Assembly (NCBI GenBank): GCA_026415395.1
Contig: JAOAHD010000002.1
Coordinates: 186,001 to 250,000 of the forward strand
Source of the DNA: Candidatus Binatia bacterium
GTDB taxonomy: Bacteria > Desulfobacterota > Binatia > HRBIN30
DNA length: 64,000 nt
Direction of reading: 5' to 3'
Below, one piece after another: positions 1 to 8,261 of the stretch (position 1 is its first letter; each line of letters begins with the position of its first letter). A model generated the notes under the pieces. It saw only the letters and a program-made list of their open reading frames with translations. It did no database searches and was not told the DNA's origin. A program made the translations under genes and the position numbers.

Positions 1-2
1 TC

Positions 3-152
3 GCCGAAAGCGCCTTGCGCGTGCACGGAGGGATTGGCTTTACCTGGGAACACCCCTTACACATTTGGTTCAAGCGGGCGCAGTGGAACCGCTACGCATT
101 TGGAAGCCCGGAGTGGCATCGCGAACGCGTGGCGCAAGAGTCTGGGTGGTAG
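3..152 (+). CDS. Acyl-CoA dehydrogenase, C-terminal fragment (5' end outside window)
   Basis: Only the last 49 codons lie in the window; the gene enters from the left edge, reading from base 3, and stops with TAG. The visible peptide contains RVHGGIGFTWEHPLHIW, the hallmark C-terminal helix of acyl-CoA dehydrogenases (the 'HGG.G...E...R' region that contacts FAD across the dimer). The family oxidises acyl-CoA thioesters to enoyl-CoA and passes electrons to ETF. The substrate cannot be told from this fragment. It ends 67 bases before the next start on the same strand. Confidence 0.85.
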   Translation, partial: AESALRVHGGIGFTWEHPLHIWFKRAQWNRYAFGSPEWHRERVAQESGW

Positions 153-219
153 TGGGCGAGGTGGCTCGCAAGCCCTCGGAGCAGTTCAATCTTGTCCGGT
201 GCAAACGAATTCCAGTAGG

Positions 220-963
220 ATGCCTGCTGTGATCCAAAGGGTCGAGCGTAGAGCTGATGGCGTGCGGGTGATCCGAAAGGATGCCACGCGGTCGCGCTGG
301 ATCCTTGCATTGGTCGTGCTCGCGCTTGGCAGTGCTGCCGTCTTGCTTTGGTGGAATGCGCGCGTGGGGGCTCCGGCCTTCGATGGATCTGTCTCTGGAA
401 GCAGCGAGCGAGCCGCTCCGGTCGAGGGGTTTCGGCAGGAGGGAGGAACAAAGCTTGACCGAGTGGCTATTCGGGACTCCAGACGTGAAATCGGCGGCGC
501 GTTAAAGCCGACGGATGTGCAAGAGCGCCACGCTCCAGGACGTGCCCCAGCACCTTCGCAAACTTCAGCGAGTGCGGAAAAGGGCACCACGGAAGCTGAA
601 CCCGCAGGAGCCTCTGGGGGCGACGAGCCGAGTGGCATTGCATTGTTCCCACCGCCTGGAACAAACCCGCCGAAAAGTGGCCTGATTGTGCCCGACGACT
701 TCGAACTTCCTCCCGGTTACATGCGCCATTACCAAGTGACCGACGATGGCAAACCGCTTCCACCAATTCTGATGTTTCACCCGGATGCGGAACTCTACGA
801 TACGGCGGGAAACCGCATTCCTTTGCCGGAGGATCTTGTTGTTCCCGCGGGGTTAGCCCCTCCGGGACTACCGCAGAAAATGCTCGAAGTCCCCGAGTCT
901 GGTGTGCCCCTGTTCGAACCGCCCCCTCGAGAGGAAGTAGCGCCATCCCTGAGCAATGAGTGA
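220..963 (+). CDS. Single-pass membrane protein with Pro-rich periplasmic tail, unknown function
   Basis: I do not recognise this 247-residue protein. It has a short basic N-terminus (residues 1-26, many Arg), one hydrophobic segment at about 27-45 (ILALVVLALGSAAVLLWW) and a long, hydrophilic, Pro/Gly/Ser-rich remainder, so it is probably anchored in the inner membrane with a periplasmic tail. Around residues 165-240 the composition is more ordered (LPPGYMRHYQVTDDGKPLPP), suggesting a small domain. The open frame continues further upstream, but that part is the wrong-frame image of the acyl-CoA dehydrogenase end, so I start at the ATG at 220. Its stop overlaps the start of the lnt-like gene by 8 bases, so the two are probably translated together and may act together; that link is inference. 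Confidence 0.7.
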   Translation: MPAVIQRVERRADGVRVIRKDATRSRWILALVVLALGSAAVLLWWNARVGAPAFDGSVSGSSERAAPVEGFRQEGGTKLDRVAIRDSRREIGGALKPTDVQERHAPGRAPAPSQTSASAEKGTTEAEPAGASGGDEPSGIALFPPPGTNPPKSGLIVPDDFELPPGYMRHYQVTDDGKPLPPILMFHPDAELYDTAGNRIPLPEDLVVPAGLAPPGLPQKMLEVPESGVPLFEPPPREEVAPSLSNE

Positions 964-2629
964 ACCGGTGCCAGCGGTCGAGTCCTCCCGAAGCCTGGCG
1001 CTGCTGCGTGATGCGGTGATGGGCGTGTTGGGGCGACTCCTTGGCATTGTTGTCGGTGCGGTCCTGGTCCGCCTGTATGCAGCCGGTCAATGGCCCCATG
1101 TGTGCGTTGGCTGGGTTGTGCTCGTTCCGTGGCTGGTGCTGTGGAGACGCTGTGGCTCGATCGGCAAGCTGGTTGTTTGGTCCGTTGTTGCAACTGTCTT
1201 GTTCACGCTGTCGGCTTTTGGCTGGTTTGTCGACGCAGTGGCGGCATACACGGGCTGGTCGTATGCAACAGCCGCAGCACTGTTGAGCGGCGCCGCTTTG
1301 TTCGTGCAACCACAACTCGTGGCACTCGCGCTCACGACGCATGCGCTGCAACGGCAGAGGTCACCCGCGCTGCACGGGTACTTCGCTTCGGCGTTTCTGG
1401 GAGCGGCGGTGTATACAGCCTGCGACTGGTTTGCGCCGACAAAGCTGCTGGGCGATACGCTCGGTCTTGGCTTGTGGCCCATGTTAGCTTGGGCTCAAGC
1501 GGCAGACTTGGGCGGTGTGTACCTGCTGACGTTCATTCTCCTGTGTGTGAACATTTGGATTGCCGGCGGGCTAGATGAGTTGGTGTTCCGGAGGAGCCTT
1601 CGCACGGGGCTTGCGAGCTTCGGCCTGGCGGGAGCGACGATTGCCGCAGTGTGGCTTTACGGGTGGGCTCGACTTGTACAGTTGGAGAGAACTGCGGGGG
1701 TTGGGGCACAGCATGAAGTTCGGGTAGGGGTTGTTCAGGGAAACATCTCGCACTACGAACGCTTGAGGCAGGAGCTCGGTGCCTTCGAAGCCGTAAGGCA
1801 AATCCTCCAGCGGTACTTGAGCCTGAGCGCAACATTGGACGGCGAGGTCGACCTTTGGACTTGGCCCGAAACCGTGTATCCAACCACCTTCGCGCGTCCG
1901 AAAAGCCGCGAAGGGGCTCTGTTCGATCGGGAAATTGCGGCCTTCGTCCAGTTTCACCGCCGCCCGTTGGTCTTCGGCGCTTATGATCGCGACGACAAAG
2001 GGGAATATAACGCGGCCTTTTTCTTGGTTCCGGAAGACGACGAGCGAGGATTGCGGGTAAGACTTCAGAGAAAACTCCACCCCTTCCTCTTCACGGAGCA
2101 TGTTCCCAGGTGGATGGATTCGGATTGGTTACGCCAACATCTCCCCTGGTTGGGAACGTGGAGGCCAGGATCCACGATGGAAGTCGTGGAGATACCGGTG
2201 ACTGCGGCCGCTTCGTCAGTACGGGTGGCCGCTTTGATTTGTTACGATGCGGTGGTGCCGGGACCGGCCAGGGAAGCGGTGAACATGGGAGCGGATTTGC
2301 TGCTCTCGCTCTCCAATGATTCTTGGTTCGAACGCCAAGCGGGCAAGCGGTGGGCGCTGATCGCGAGCGCCTTGCGGAGCATCGAAACTCGGCGACCACA
2401 GGTCCGTGTGACGCCGACAGGTCTGACCGCCTCCATCGACGAGACGGGTCGGATCCGGCTGCTCGTCCCTCCGGACCAAGCCGGAGCAACTGTAGTCGGT
2501 GCACGGTTGGTCTCGGCGGAGATGACACTGTTTGTAGCTTGGGGAAGTTGGGTTCCGCTGTTGTGTCTCGTGGGGAGTGCCATCGTTGTGCTCCACGAAG
2601 GTGTGCGCTGGTTGCGAGCGAGGCGGTGA
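956..2629 (+). CDS. lnt: Apolipoprotein N-acyltransferase (Lnt-like)
   Basis: A 557-residue inner-membrane enzyme with the Lnt layout: about six hydrophobic segments in residues 20-240, then a carbon-nitrogen hydrolase (nitrilase-type) domain from about 255. Lnt transfers a third acyl chain from a phospholipid to the N-terminal Cys of mature lipoproteins. The Glu-Lys-Cys triad is visible: E305 in TWPETVYP, K373 in LQRKLHPF and C429 in ALICYDAVVPG. Most Lnt proteins have CYE after the nucleophile; here it is CYD. The VVQGNI motif at about 259 opens the nitrilase domain, and SNDSWF near 449 is also typical. A last hydrophobic segment lies at about 525-545. It overlaps the membrane-protein gene upstream. 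The window contains several lipobox proteins that would be substrates. Confidence 0.85.
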   Translation: MSEPVPAVESSRSLALLRDAVMGVLGRLLGIVVGAVLVRLYAAGQWPHVCVGWVVLVPWLVLWRRCGSIGKLVVWSVVATVLFTLSAFGWFVDAVAAYTGWSYATAAALLSGAALFVQPQLVALALTTHALQRQRSPALHGYFASAFLGAAVYTACDWFAPTKLLGDTLGLGLWPMLAWAQAADLGGVYLLTFILLCVNIWIAGGLDELVFRRSLRTGLASFGLAGATIAAVWLYGWARLVQLERTAGVGAQHEVRVGVVQGNISHYERLRQELGAFEAVRQILQRYLSLSATLDGEVDLWTWPETVYPTTFARPKSREGALFDREIAAFVQFHRRPLVFGAYDRDDKGEYNAAFFLVPEDDERGLRVRLQRKLHPFLFTEHVPRWMDSDWLRQHLPWLGTWRPGSTMEVVEIPVTAAASSVRVAALICYDAVVPGPAREAVNMGADLLLSLSNDSWFERQAGKRWALIASALRSIETRRPQVRVTPTGLTASIDETGRIRLLVPPDQAGATVVGARLVSAEMTLFVAWGSWVPLLCLVGSAIVVLHEGVRWLRARR

Positions 2630-2896
2630 CGAACGGCGGCTTCTGTGCTCATGCGGGATTGTTGGCGCACAACGACGCAATCGTAGTTGTACGGTAGGGC
2701 AAAGGTTGGTAAGGGTGTTCATCGATAAGAAAGGATAGCCGGGAGGCATGGATCCTGCGCGAACCCAGGCGGTGGTGTTGAGGCTGCTTGTCGAAAGCCG
2801 CTGAGGGCCGCTTGGGGCTAAAAGTGTCGCAAAAGCCGTCCGACCCGGAGCACATTCAGTCAAGAGCGCGTGCTGCAGTTGCAAAAGGAGGTACTC

Positions 2897-3205
2897 ATGG
2901 GTCGGAAGCTTTACGTTGGGAATTTGCCTTTCGATGCCACCGATGCGGATTTGCAAACCCTGTTCTCCCGAGTGGGTCAGTGCGAGTCGGCGGCAGTGAT
3001 TGTCGATCGCTACACGGGGCGTTCCAGAGGGTTTGGATTTGTGGAGATGAGTTCAGCAGCGGAGGCGGCGGACGCCATTCAGCAACTGAACGGCGCTTCG
3101 TTCATGGGGCGCAACATCACCGTGGCTGAAGCGCGGGAACAGAATAAAGCAGCTTCGCCCCGGACGGGTGGGCGCGGTGGGCGAGGCGGTGGTCGGCGCT
3201 GGTAG
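2897..3205 (+). CDS. RRM-type glycine-rich RNA-binding protein
   Basis: A 102-residue single-RRM protein of the bacterial Rbp type. RNP2 is LYVGNL (residues 5-10) and RNP1 is RGFGFVEM (44-51), both with the aromatic residues that stack on RNA bases. The last ~20 residues are a Gly/Arg-rich tail (GGRGGRGGGRRW), as in cold-induced RNA-binding proteins. The ATG at 2897 is chosen because a very strong ribosome binding site (AAAGGAGGT, 2884-2892) sits just upstream; an in-frame earlier start lies inside that site. It stands alone, with about 240 bases of apparently gene-free DNA before it. A long untranslated leader with cold-dependent control is usual in this family but was not demonstrated here. 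Confidence 0.93.
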   Translation: MGRKLYVGNLPFDATDADLQTLFSRVGQCESAAVIVDRYTGRSRGFGFVEMSSAAEAADAIQQLNGASFMGRNITVAEAREQNKAASPRTGGRGGRGGGRRW

Positions 3206-3320
3206 GGCGCGAGCTTTCGACCTGACGGGTTGCCCCGTTCCAGCAAGCTCGCTGCGATGTCGTGCGCGAGCGCTGCACTGTAGGGGTTGTTCAGAGACTC
3301 GGCCGACGCGTGGGCGGCGG

Positions 3321-3349
3321 GTTGTGAGTCACTTCGTTGTGAGTCACTT
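3321..3349. repeat. Two tandem copies of a 14-base sequence
   Basis: The sequence GTTGTGAGTCACTT occurs at 3321-3334 and again at 3336-3349, one base apart. It overlaps the 3' end of the minus-strand SLOG-like gene and lies between two convergent genes. It could be a small slippage product or a paired binding site; nothing else indicates a function. Confidence 0.8.
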
Positions 3350-3898
3350 AAAGGAGCGAGCGAACAAGTCTTCGATTGCTTGCCGGCCATTGGCTTCGAG
3401 GTAACGCGTGCCGGTTCCGCAAAAATGATGGTGGGAGATGGTCGGCAGCTTGACGATCCAACGTTCTCCGTTCCAGTGAAACCAATCGTTGCGCGCTTGG
3501 TCGAACACAAACAGTGGCTTGTTGCAGAGCTTGGCAAACTCCGCGCCCCAACCGGTTCCGCCCTGTACCGTGTCGTCTGGCAGGATGGTGCCCACCACGA
3601 ACAGCTGTTGGGCGTTGTTCACTTGATACCAGATGGTTTGGAGGACTTTTTTGAAATAGTCCGTCTCCGGGTAATGTCGGTGCATGAGCTTGGAGACGTA
3701 AGCGAGGCTCACGTCACCTTTTTGGAGTTCCTCGTGCGTGAGCACGCGCAAACCGCGCTGGCGCTCGATTTGGTGCCCTTCAAACGTAAATGTGACCTCT
3801 TCGATGCCGTAGCGCTCCGCCGTGGCACCGAAGCATGCTTCGCTTCCTTTCAGACCGCCGCTGAACAAGATGCATTGCCGGGGATCTAACGCTGCCAT
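3344..3898 (-). CDS. Conserved protein, probable SLOG-like Rossmann nucleotide-binding fold
   Basis: A 184-residue protein without signal peptide or membrane segments. Near the N-terminus it has a Gly-rich motif, ILFSGGLKGSEACFG (10-24), then alternating strand/helix-like sequence and a second Gly-rich segment, VQGGTGWGAEFAKLC, at about 109-123. This pairing resembles SLOG-superfamily proteins (DprA, LOG, YpsA-like), which bind nucleotides or nucleic acids, but I place it there only by motif appearance. The C-terminal part contains many aromatic residues and ends with LEANGRQAIEDLFARSF, reminiscent of a widespread uncharacterised family. It is transcribed alone and converges with the RRM gene. 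SLOG proteins often act in defence or stress signalling; no neighbour here supports a specific job. Confidence 0.7.
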   Translation of the reverse strand: MAALDPRQCILFSGGLKGSEACFGATAERYGIEEVTFTFEGHQIERQRGLRVLTHEELQKGDVSLAYVSKLMHRHYPETDYFKKVLQTIWYQVNNAQQLFVVGTILPDDTVQGGTGWGAEFAKLCNKPLFVFDQARNDWFHWNGERWIVKLPTISHHHFCGTGTRYLEANGRQAIEDLFARSFK

Positions 3899-4086
3899 GT
3901 TCCTCTGTTCCTAGTTCGCGCTCAAGGCGATGCGCGCACAGTTTTCCCAACGCAAAGCGAAATTGCCGAAGGCTTGCAAGAGTTCGCACCGTCGACTCGC
4001 TTGCGGGAGCTGTTGACGCAGCAAGCGGGACCACCCAAAAAGCGGTTGTGGTTACGAGAACTCAGCGGCGGAAGGAAGACATCCAC

Positions 4087-6609
4087 TTGAAGAAGGTCGC
4101 ACTCGTTCTTCTCTTGACGGTGAGTGTGGCAGTGGGCTGCGGAGATGATGGGGAGACAATGATGCGGCCTTCAGGCGGCATCGAGCTCGGTCGCGACTAC
4201 CGCCTGGAACTCGATCCGGCAGCGGGAACGACGCGTGTGTGGCGTGGCGGTCGCGCGTTGGTGGTGATCGACCTCTCCGGGTGGCAACTCGGCTTCGTTG
4301 CGCAAGTAGACCCAGGGTTCAACTACGATCCTTACCCCTTATTCGTGCCGAACGGGTTGTATGCCTCACCGGCGGGTCTGCGTTGGGTCTCGCCGCTTGC
4401 TCTCGAAGTGGTTTCACGAACAGCCACATCCGTGGAGGCAAGGCTCAGGTATCCCGAGGCGGTCGAGGCACAATTGCTGATCCAGGAGGAGGCGAATGGG
4501 CGCTTCCAAATTCAATGGCGGCCGCTTCCCGCTCCTGCGGTTGCGTACTTCCGGCTGCGTTTTCTCGCGCCCGAGGAGCAAGGGTTTTACGGCCTGGGGG
4601 AATATTTCGACGATGTGAACCATCGCGGGAAATTGCGCGCCATGCAGATCGAGTTGGATCCGGAGCTGGAGAGTTTTTACAACGAGGCTCACGTGCCGGT
4701 GCCGTTTTTAATCGGCTCGGGTGGCTGGGGCGTTTTGATCCACTCGTACTTCCCGGGCGTGTTCGATGTGCAGTGGAGCGATCCGGAGCATGTCGATGCG
4801 GTGTTCGGGCTTGGGGAAGCGAGCAGCACTGGTCTCGATCTGTACCTCGTTGCAGCAGCGAGCGGGCTCGATGTGACGCGCCACTATTATGAAGTCACCG
4901 GCTTTCCGCGGTTGCCGCCTCCGTGGGTGCTGGGACCTTTGGTGTGGCGGGATGAAAACCGTGACCAGGCCCAGTTCGAAGACGATTTGGAAAAGATGCG
5001 CGAGCTCGACTTGGCAGCAACGGGTGTCTGGATCGACCGCCCGTATGCATCAGCAGTAAACTCGTTCGACTTCGATCCAGCCCGATTCCCCGACCCCGAG
5101 CGGATGTTCAAGAAGGCGGGTCAGCTCGGTTATCGCGTCGCACTCTGGCACACACCGTACCTGGATACGCGCGCCGAAGCGACTCGAATCTTGCGCGAGC
5201 AAGCTGCTGCACGTGGTTTTTTCCCCGTGCGAACGGGAACGTTATTGAATCCGTGGGGCCGCCCGTTGGATTTCACGAATCCCGACGCGCGCAGTTGGTG
5301 GCAGGGTTTGCTGCAAGGGTACCGGAGTCTCGGGGTTGCCGGTTTTAAGCTGGATTATGGTGAAGACGTGGTCGTTGGCGTGAGCTCCCAACGCAACCGC
5401 TGGCTGTTTGCCGACGGCAGTGACGAGCGAACCATGCACGCACGCTACCAACTGTTCTACCACCAGACGTACGCCGAAGTTTTGCCCCCGGAAGGCGGGC
5501 TTTTGTTGGTCCGCCACTCGACCTTGGGCGGGCAGGCGTTCGGTCCAGTGGTGTGGCCGGGAGACTTAGACGCGAGTTTTGCGCGCCACCGCGAGCGCGT
5601 GACGGAAGACGGTACGACTTACGTCGCCGTCGGCGGGTTGCCTGCGGCGGTGGTAGCCGGGACTGGGCTTGGGCCCTCGGGCTTCCCGCTCTTCGCCTCG
5701 GACACTGGCGGCTATCGCCACTCGCCACCGGACAAGGAGCTGTTCGTTCGATGGTTCCAGCACACAGCGCTGAGCCCGGCGATGCAAATCGGCACGAGCA
5801 CGAACGACGTGGCCTGGGAGCCGACGCCCGAGAATGGCTTCGATGAAGAGTTGCTCAACTGGTATCGAACGTACACTCGCTTGCACCTGCGCTTGTTCCC
5901 ATACCTCTGGACGTACTTGCAGCGGTTGCAGCAAGATGGCCGAGCAATCCAGCGCCCGTTTGGCCTTGTCGAGCCTTCTCTCGGCGAGCACCCTTGGGAT
6001 CAGTATTTCCTCGGCGACTTTTTGCTCGTGGCTCCAGTGGTCGAGCATGGGCGGCGAGAGCGGGAGGTGCTGTTTCCCAGCGGAGAGTGGATCGAATGGT
6101 GGACCGGGCAAAGGTATCGCGGCCCGGGACGGTCGACCGTGCCCGTACCTTTGGCGAATATTCCCGTGTTCCTCGCACAGGGCGGCATTGTGCCGTTGTT
6201 GCGGCCCACCATTGACACCTTGGTTACTACCTCGGACCCCGAGAGGGTGGACTCGTACGCCACATCTCCCGGAACGCTGTACGCGCGCGTGTTCCCGGGA
6301 GGAAGAACCGCTTTCCGGGTGTTTGACGGAACGCGACTGGAACAAGCTGTCGAGGTTGCGCCTGAAGGCGACAGAGTACGGCTGCGGTACGCGCCAGGGA
6401 GCGACTTCCGCCGTGGGGCGATTGTCGAGTGCCTGGGTTTACCCGTGGGGGCCGTGCGTTCAGTGCACGCCGGAGAGCGAAGCATGCCAGAGCTAGGGAC
6501 GATGGCCGATCTTGAATCGCAGAATTCAGGCTGGCGTCGCGACGGAGAGCAGATTTGGGTTCGCTTATCGCCTGAAACGACCGAAGCGGAGATCACGCTT
6601 GGCCGTTGA
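4087..6609 (+). CDS. Glycoside hydrolase family 31 lipoprotein (alpha-glucosidase/alpha-xylosidase type)
   Basis: Starting from TTG at 4087 gives 840 residues beginning MKKVALVLLLTVSVAVGC, a classic lipoprotein signal with lipobox AVGC. That TTG has a GGAAGGAAG ribosome site eight bases upstream; an in-frame GTG at 4048 would add 13 hydrophilic residues before the signal and is less likely. The GH31 barrel is evident: nucleophile Asp423 in GFKLDYGEDV, acid/base Asp493 in VWPGDLDASF, and the conserved ASDTGGYRHSP and RWFQHTALSPAMQIG segments. GH31 enzymes release alpha-linked glucose or xylose by a retaining mechanism. A beta-sandwich N-domain (about 20-240) precedes the barrel. As a lipoprotein it is likely anchored in the periplasm or on the surface. 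Substrate cannot be read from sequence; no sugar transporter is adjacent. Confidence 0.9.
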   Translation: MKKVALVLLLTVSVAVGCGDDGETMMRPSGGIELGRDYRLELDPAAGTTRVWRGGRALVVIDLSGWQLGFVAQVDPGFNYDPYPLFVPNGLYASPAGLRWVSPLALEVVSRTATSVEARLRYPEAVEAQLLIQEEANGRFQIQWRPLPAPAVAYFRLRFLAPEEQGFYGLGEYFDDVNHRGKLRAMQIELDPELESFYNEAHVPVPFLIGSGGWGVLIHSYFPGVFDVQWSDPEHVDAVFGLGEASSTGLDLYLVAAASGLDVTRHYYEVTGFPRLPPPWVLGPLVWRDENRDQAQFEDDLEKMRELDLAATGVWIDRPYASAVNSFDFDPARFPDPERMFKKAGQLGYRVALWHTPYLDTRAEATRILREQAAARGFFPVRTGTLLNPWGRPLDFTNPDARSWWQGLLQGYRSLGVAGFKLDYGEDVVVGVSSQRNRWLFADGSDERTMHARYQLFYHQTYAEVLPPEGGLLLVRHSTLGGQAFGPVVWPGDLDASFARHRERVTEDGTTYVAVGGLPAAVVAGTGLGPSGFPLFASDTGGYRHSPPDKELFVRWFQHTALSPAMQIGTSTNDVAWEPTPENGFDEELLNWYRTYTRLHLRLFPYLWTYLQRLQQDGRAIQRPFGLVEPSLGEHPWDQYFLGDFLLVAPVVEHGRREREVLFPSGEWIEWWTGQRYRGPGRSTVPVPLANIPVFLAQGGIVPLLRPTIDTLVTTSDPERVDSYATSPGTLYARVFPGGRTAFRVFDGTRLEQAVEVAPEGDRVRLRYAPGSDFRRGAIVECLGLPVGAVRSVHAGERSMPELGTMADLESQNSGWRRDGEQIWVRLSPETTEAEITLGR

Positions 6610-6703
6610 GTGATGCTAGTGAACACCATTTGCGTGGGTGCCAAGCATCCTTGGAAAGCGATGGTCGGGTGCTCTATGGACCGCCCAGCGCGCAGAGACC
6701 TCG

Positions 6704-7039
6704 CTATTTCGTTGCTGGTGCCGCCCCTGGCGCTGGAAGTGCGGGTTCGCCGACAGTTACCTGCGGCCGCAGTGTGGCCAGAAGTTTGTCGCCAATTCCG
6801 GTGACATTTTTAAGCTCGTCCACCGTTTTGAACGGGCCGTGCTTTTCGCGATGCTCGATAATGGCCCGCGCCTTTGCCTCCCCGATGCCTTTGATGGACA
6901 TGAGCTCCGCCATGGTTGCCGTGTTCACGTTGATGGGCTTGGTTTCGGCGGCCCAGCCGGGCATCGCACAAGAGCAAAGCAATAACGCGATCAGTGCCCC
7001 GCCGACGAGGCGTTGCCGGTAGCTTTTTCGTTCCATCAT
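6704..7039 (-). CDS. ComEA-like secreted helix-hairpin-helix DNA-binding protein
   Basis: A 111-residue protein: signal peptide (hydrophobic stretch about 11-28, cleavage near PGWAAE), then the ComEA-type double helix-hairpin-helix region with motifs LMSIKGIGEAKARAIIEHR (46-64) and VTGIGDKLLATL. The family binds DNA in the periplasm, classically during DNA uptake for transformation. The ATG at 7039 follows an ideal AAGGAGGGAGA site; the frame runs 30 codons further upstream, but that part has no initiation signals. A Cys pair within the signal (CSC) could alternatively support lipidation. No other competence gene is in the window, and small ComEA-like proteins also exist outside competence systems, so a role in transformation is only possible. 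Confidence 0.88.
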   Translation of the reverse strand: MMERKSYRQRLVGGALIALLLCSCAMPGWAAETKPINVNTATMAELMSIKGIGEAKARAIIEHREKHGPFKTVDELKNVTGIGDKLLATLRPQVTVGEPALPAPGAAPATK

Positions 7040-7094
7040 GTCTCCCTCCTTCGTTTGGGTAGCTGTTGAACTGCACCCGACCATCTGCTCGTGC

Positions 7095-7123
7095 ATGATG
7101 AAGTAAACAAAATCATTTGTCAA
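7095..7123 (-). promoter_or_regulatory. Candidate sigma-70 promoter for the ComEA-like gene
   Basis: On the minus strand a perfect -35 TTGACA (7118-7123) is followed by a 17-base AT-rich spacer and a weak -10 hexamer CATCAT (7095-7100). This places a start site about 50 bases before the ATG at 7039. The local AT-richness stands out from the GC-rich surroundings. Confidence 0.45.
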
Positions 7124-7141
7124 GTGCACTGTAAAGAACGC

Positions 7142-8113
7142 TCACCATGCATACGCTTCCGGGGCCGGACCTCCGGGCCCTGGCCAAATCGCATCGAGTT
7201 CCGCCAACTGGCTCGGGTCGAGCTGAATGGACAACGCCTCGACGGCGTCGAGTAGTTGTTGCATAGTTCGTGGTCCGATAATCGGGGAAGTCACGCCCGG
7301 CCGATGGAGCAGCCACGACAAGGCAACTTTGGCGGGAGCCAAACCAAGAGAGCGGCAGAACTGTTGATAACGTTGCAACGCAACCTGGTGTTTTTCGGCC
7401 GCCTGACGAATGCGGTCGCTCGCGCGTCGAGACAGTCCCTGCGGATCGTCCGTGCCGGCGAGCAGGCCGCCTGCAAGAGGGCTCCAGGGAATCACAGCAA
7501 TGCCCAACGCTTGGCACGCGGGTAGGACTTCGAGCTCGATCGTGCGCTGGGCGAGATTGTAAAGACTCTGCTCGCTGACGATACCGAGCAGATGGCGTTC
7601 CTTGGCGACCGCGTTTGCTTGGACGATATGCCAGGCGGCGAAGTTGCTGCTGCCCACGTACAGAACCTTTCCCTGTTGGATGAGCACGTCCATCGCTTGC
7701 CAGATCTCTTCCCAGGGCGTGTCGCGGTCGACGTGGTGCATCTGGTACAAGTCGATGTAATCGGTTCGCAGGCGCCGTAGGCTCCCCTCGCACGCTTGCA
7801 GGATGTGACGGGCAGAAAGCCCGCGATCGTTCGGACCTGTACCCATCCGGCCAAACACCTTGGTGGCCAGCACCACCTGGTGGCGACGAGATTTGTCCTC
7901 GGCAAACCAGCGCCCGAGAATCTGCTCTGTCACTCCTTCGCCAGTTTTCCACCCGTAAACATTCGCCGTGTCGAAGAACTGAATGCCGAGCTCCAGTGCA
8001 CGATTCATGATCGCGAAGCTGTCCTGTTCGGTGGTGACAGGTCCGAAGTTCATCGTGCCGAGGCAAAGGCGACTGACTCGCAACCCCGTTCGACCTAACG
8101 AAACGTACTCCAT
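7142..8113 (-). CDS. Aldo/keto reductase
   Basis: A 323-residue NADPH-dependent aldo/keto reductase of the soluble (beta/alpha)8 barrel type. The catalytic tetrad can be assigned: Asp48 (FFDTANVYG), Tyr53, Lys85 (VLATKVFG) and His126 (DLYQMHHVD). GSSNF at about 155-159 and the IPWSPLAGGLL segment are typical of the AKR 'YghZ/tas-like' group. It reduces carbonyl compounds, but the substrate is not predictable. The ATG is preceded by GGAGGAAAGCG. It is divergent from the FecR/DUF6600 gene, sharing an intergenic space of about 150 bases. Confidence 0.93.
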   Translation of the reverse strand: MEYVSLGRTGLRVSRLCLGTMNFGPVTTEQDSFAIMNRALELGIQFFDTANVYGWKTGEGVTEQILGRWFAEDKSRRHQVVLATKVFGRMGTGPNDRGLSARHILQACEGSLRRLRTDYIDLYQMHHVDRDTPWEEIWQAMDVLIQQGKVLYVGSSNFAAWHIVQANAVAKERHLLGIVSEQSLYNLAQRTIELEVLPACQALGIAVIPWSPLAGGLLAGTDDPQGLSRRASDRIRQAAEKHQVALQRYQQFCRSLGLAPAKVALSWLLHRPGVTSPIIGPRTMQQLLDAVEALSIQLDPSQLAELDAIWPGPGGPAPEAYAW

Positions 8114-8261
8114 CGCTTTCCTCCTGCCGCGGTTTTTGGGGGACTCTAGTAGACGTTACCCGGGCTCGGCCACAGGTTGCGATTCGGGCGATGGGGAGCC
8201 GTCGGTTCTGCGGTCGAAAAGTGGGGCTTCTGGCTTAGCGCGTAGGTGCTACACTGGAGCC

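Noticed and set aside
34-219. N-terminal extension of the small membrane protein
   Set aside because: This part is the wrong-frame image of the acyl-CoA dehydrogenase C-terminus.
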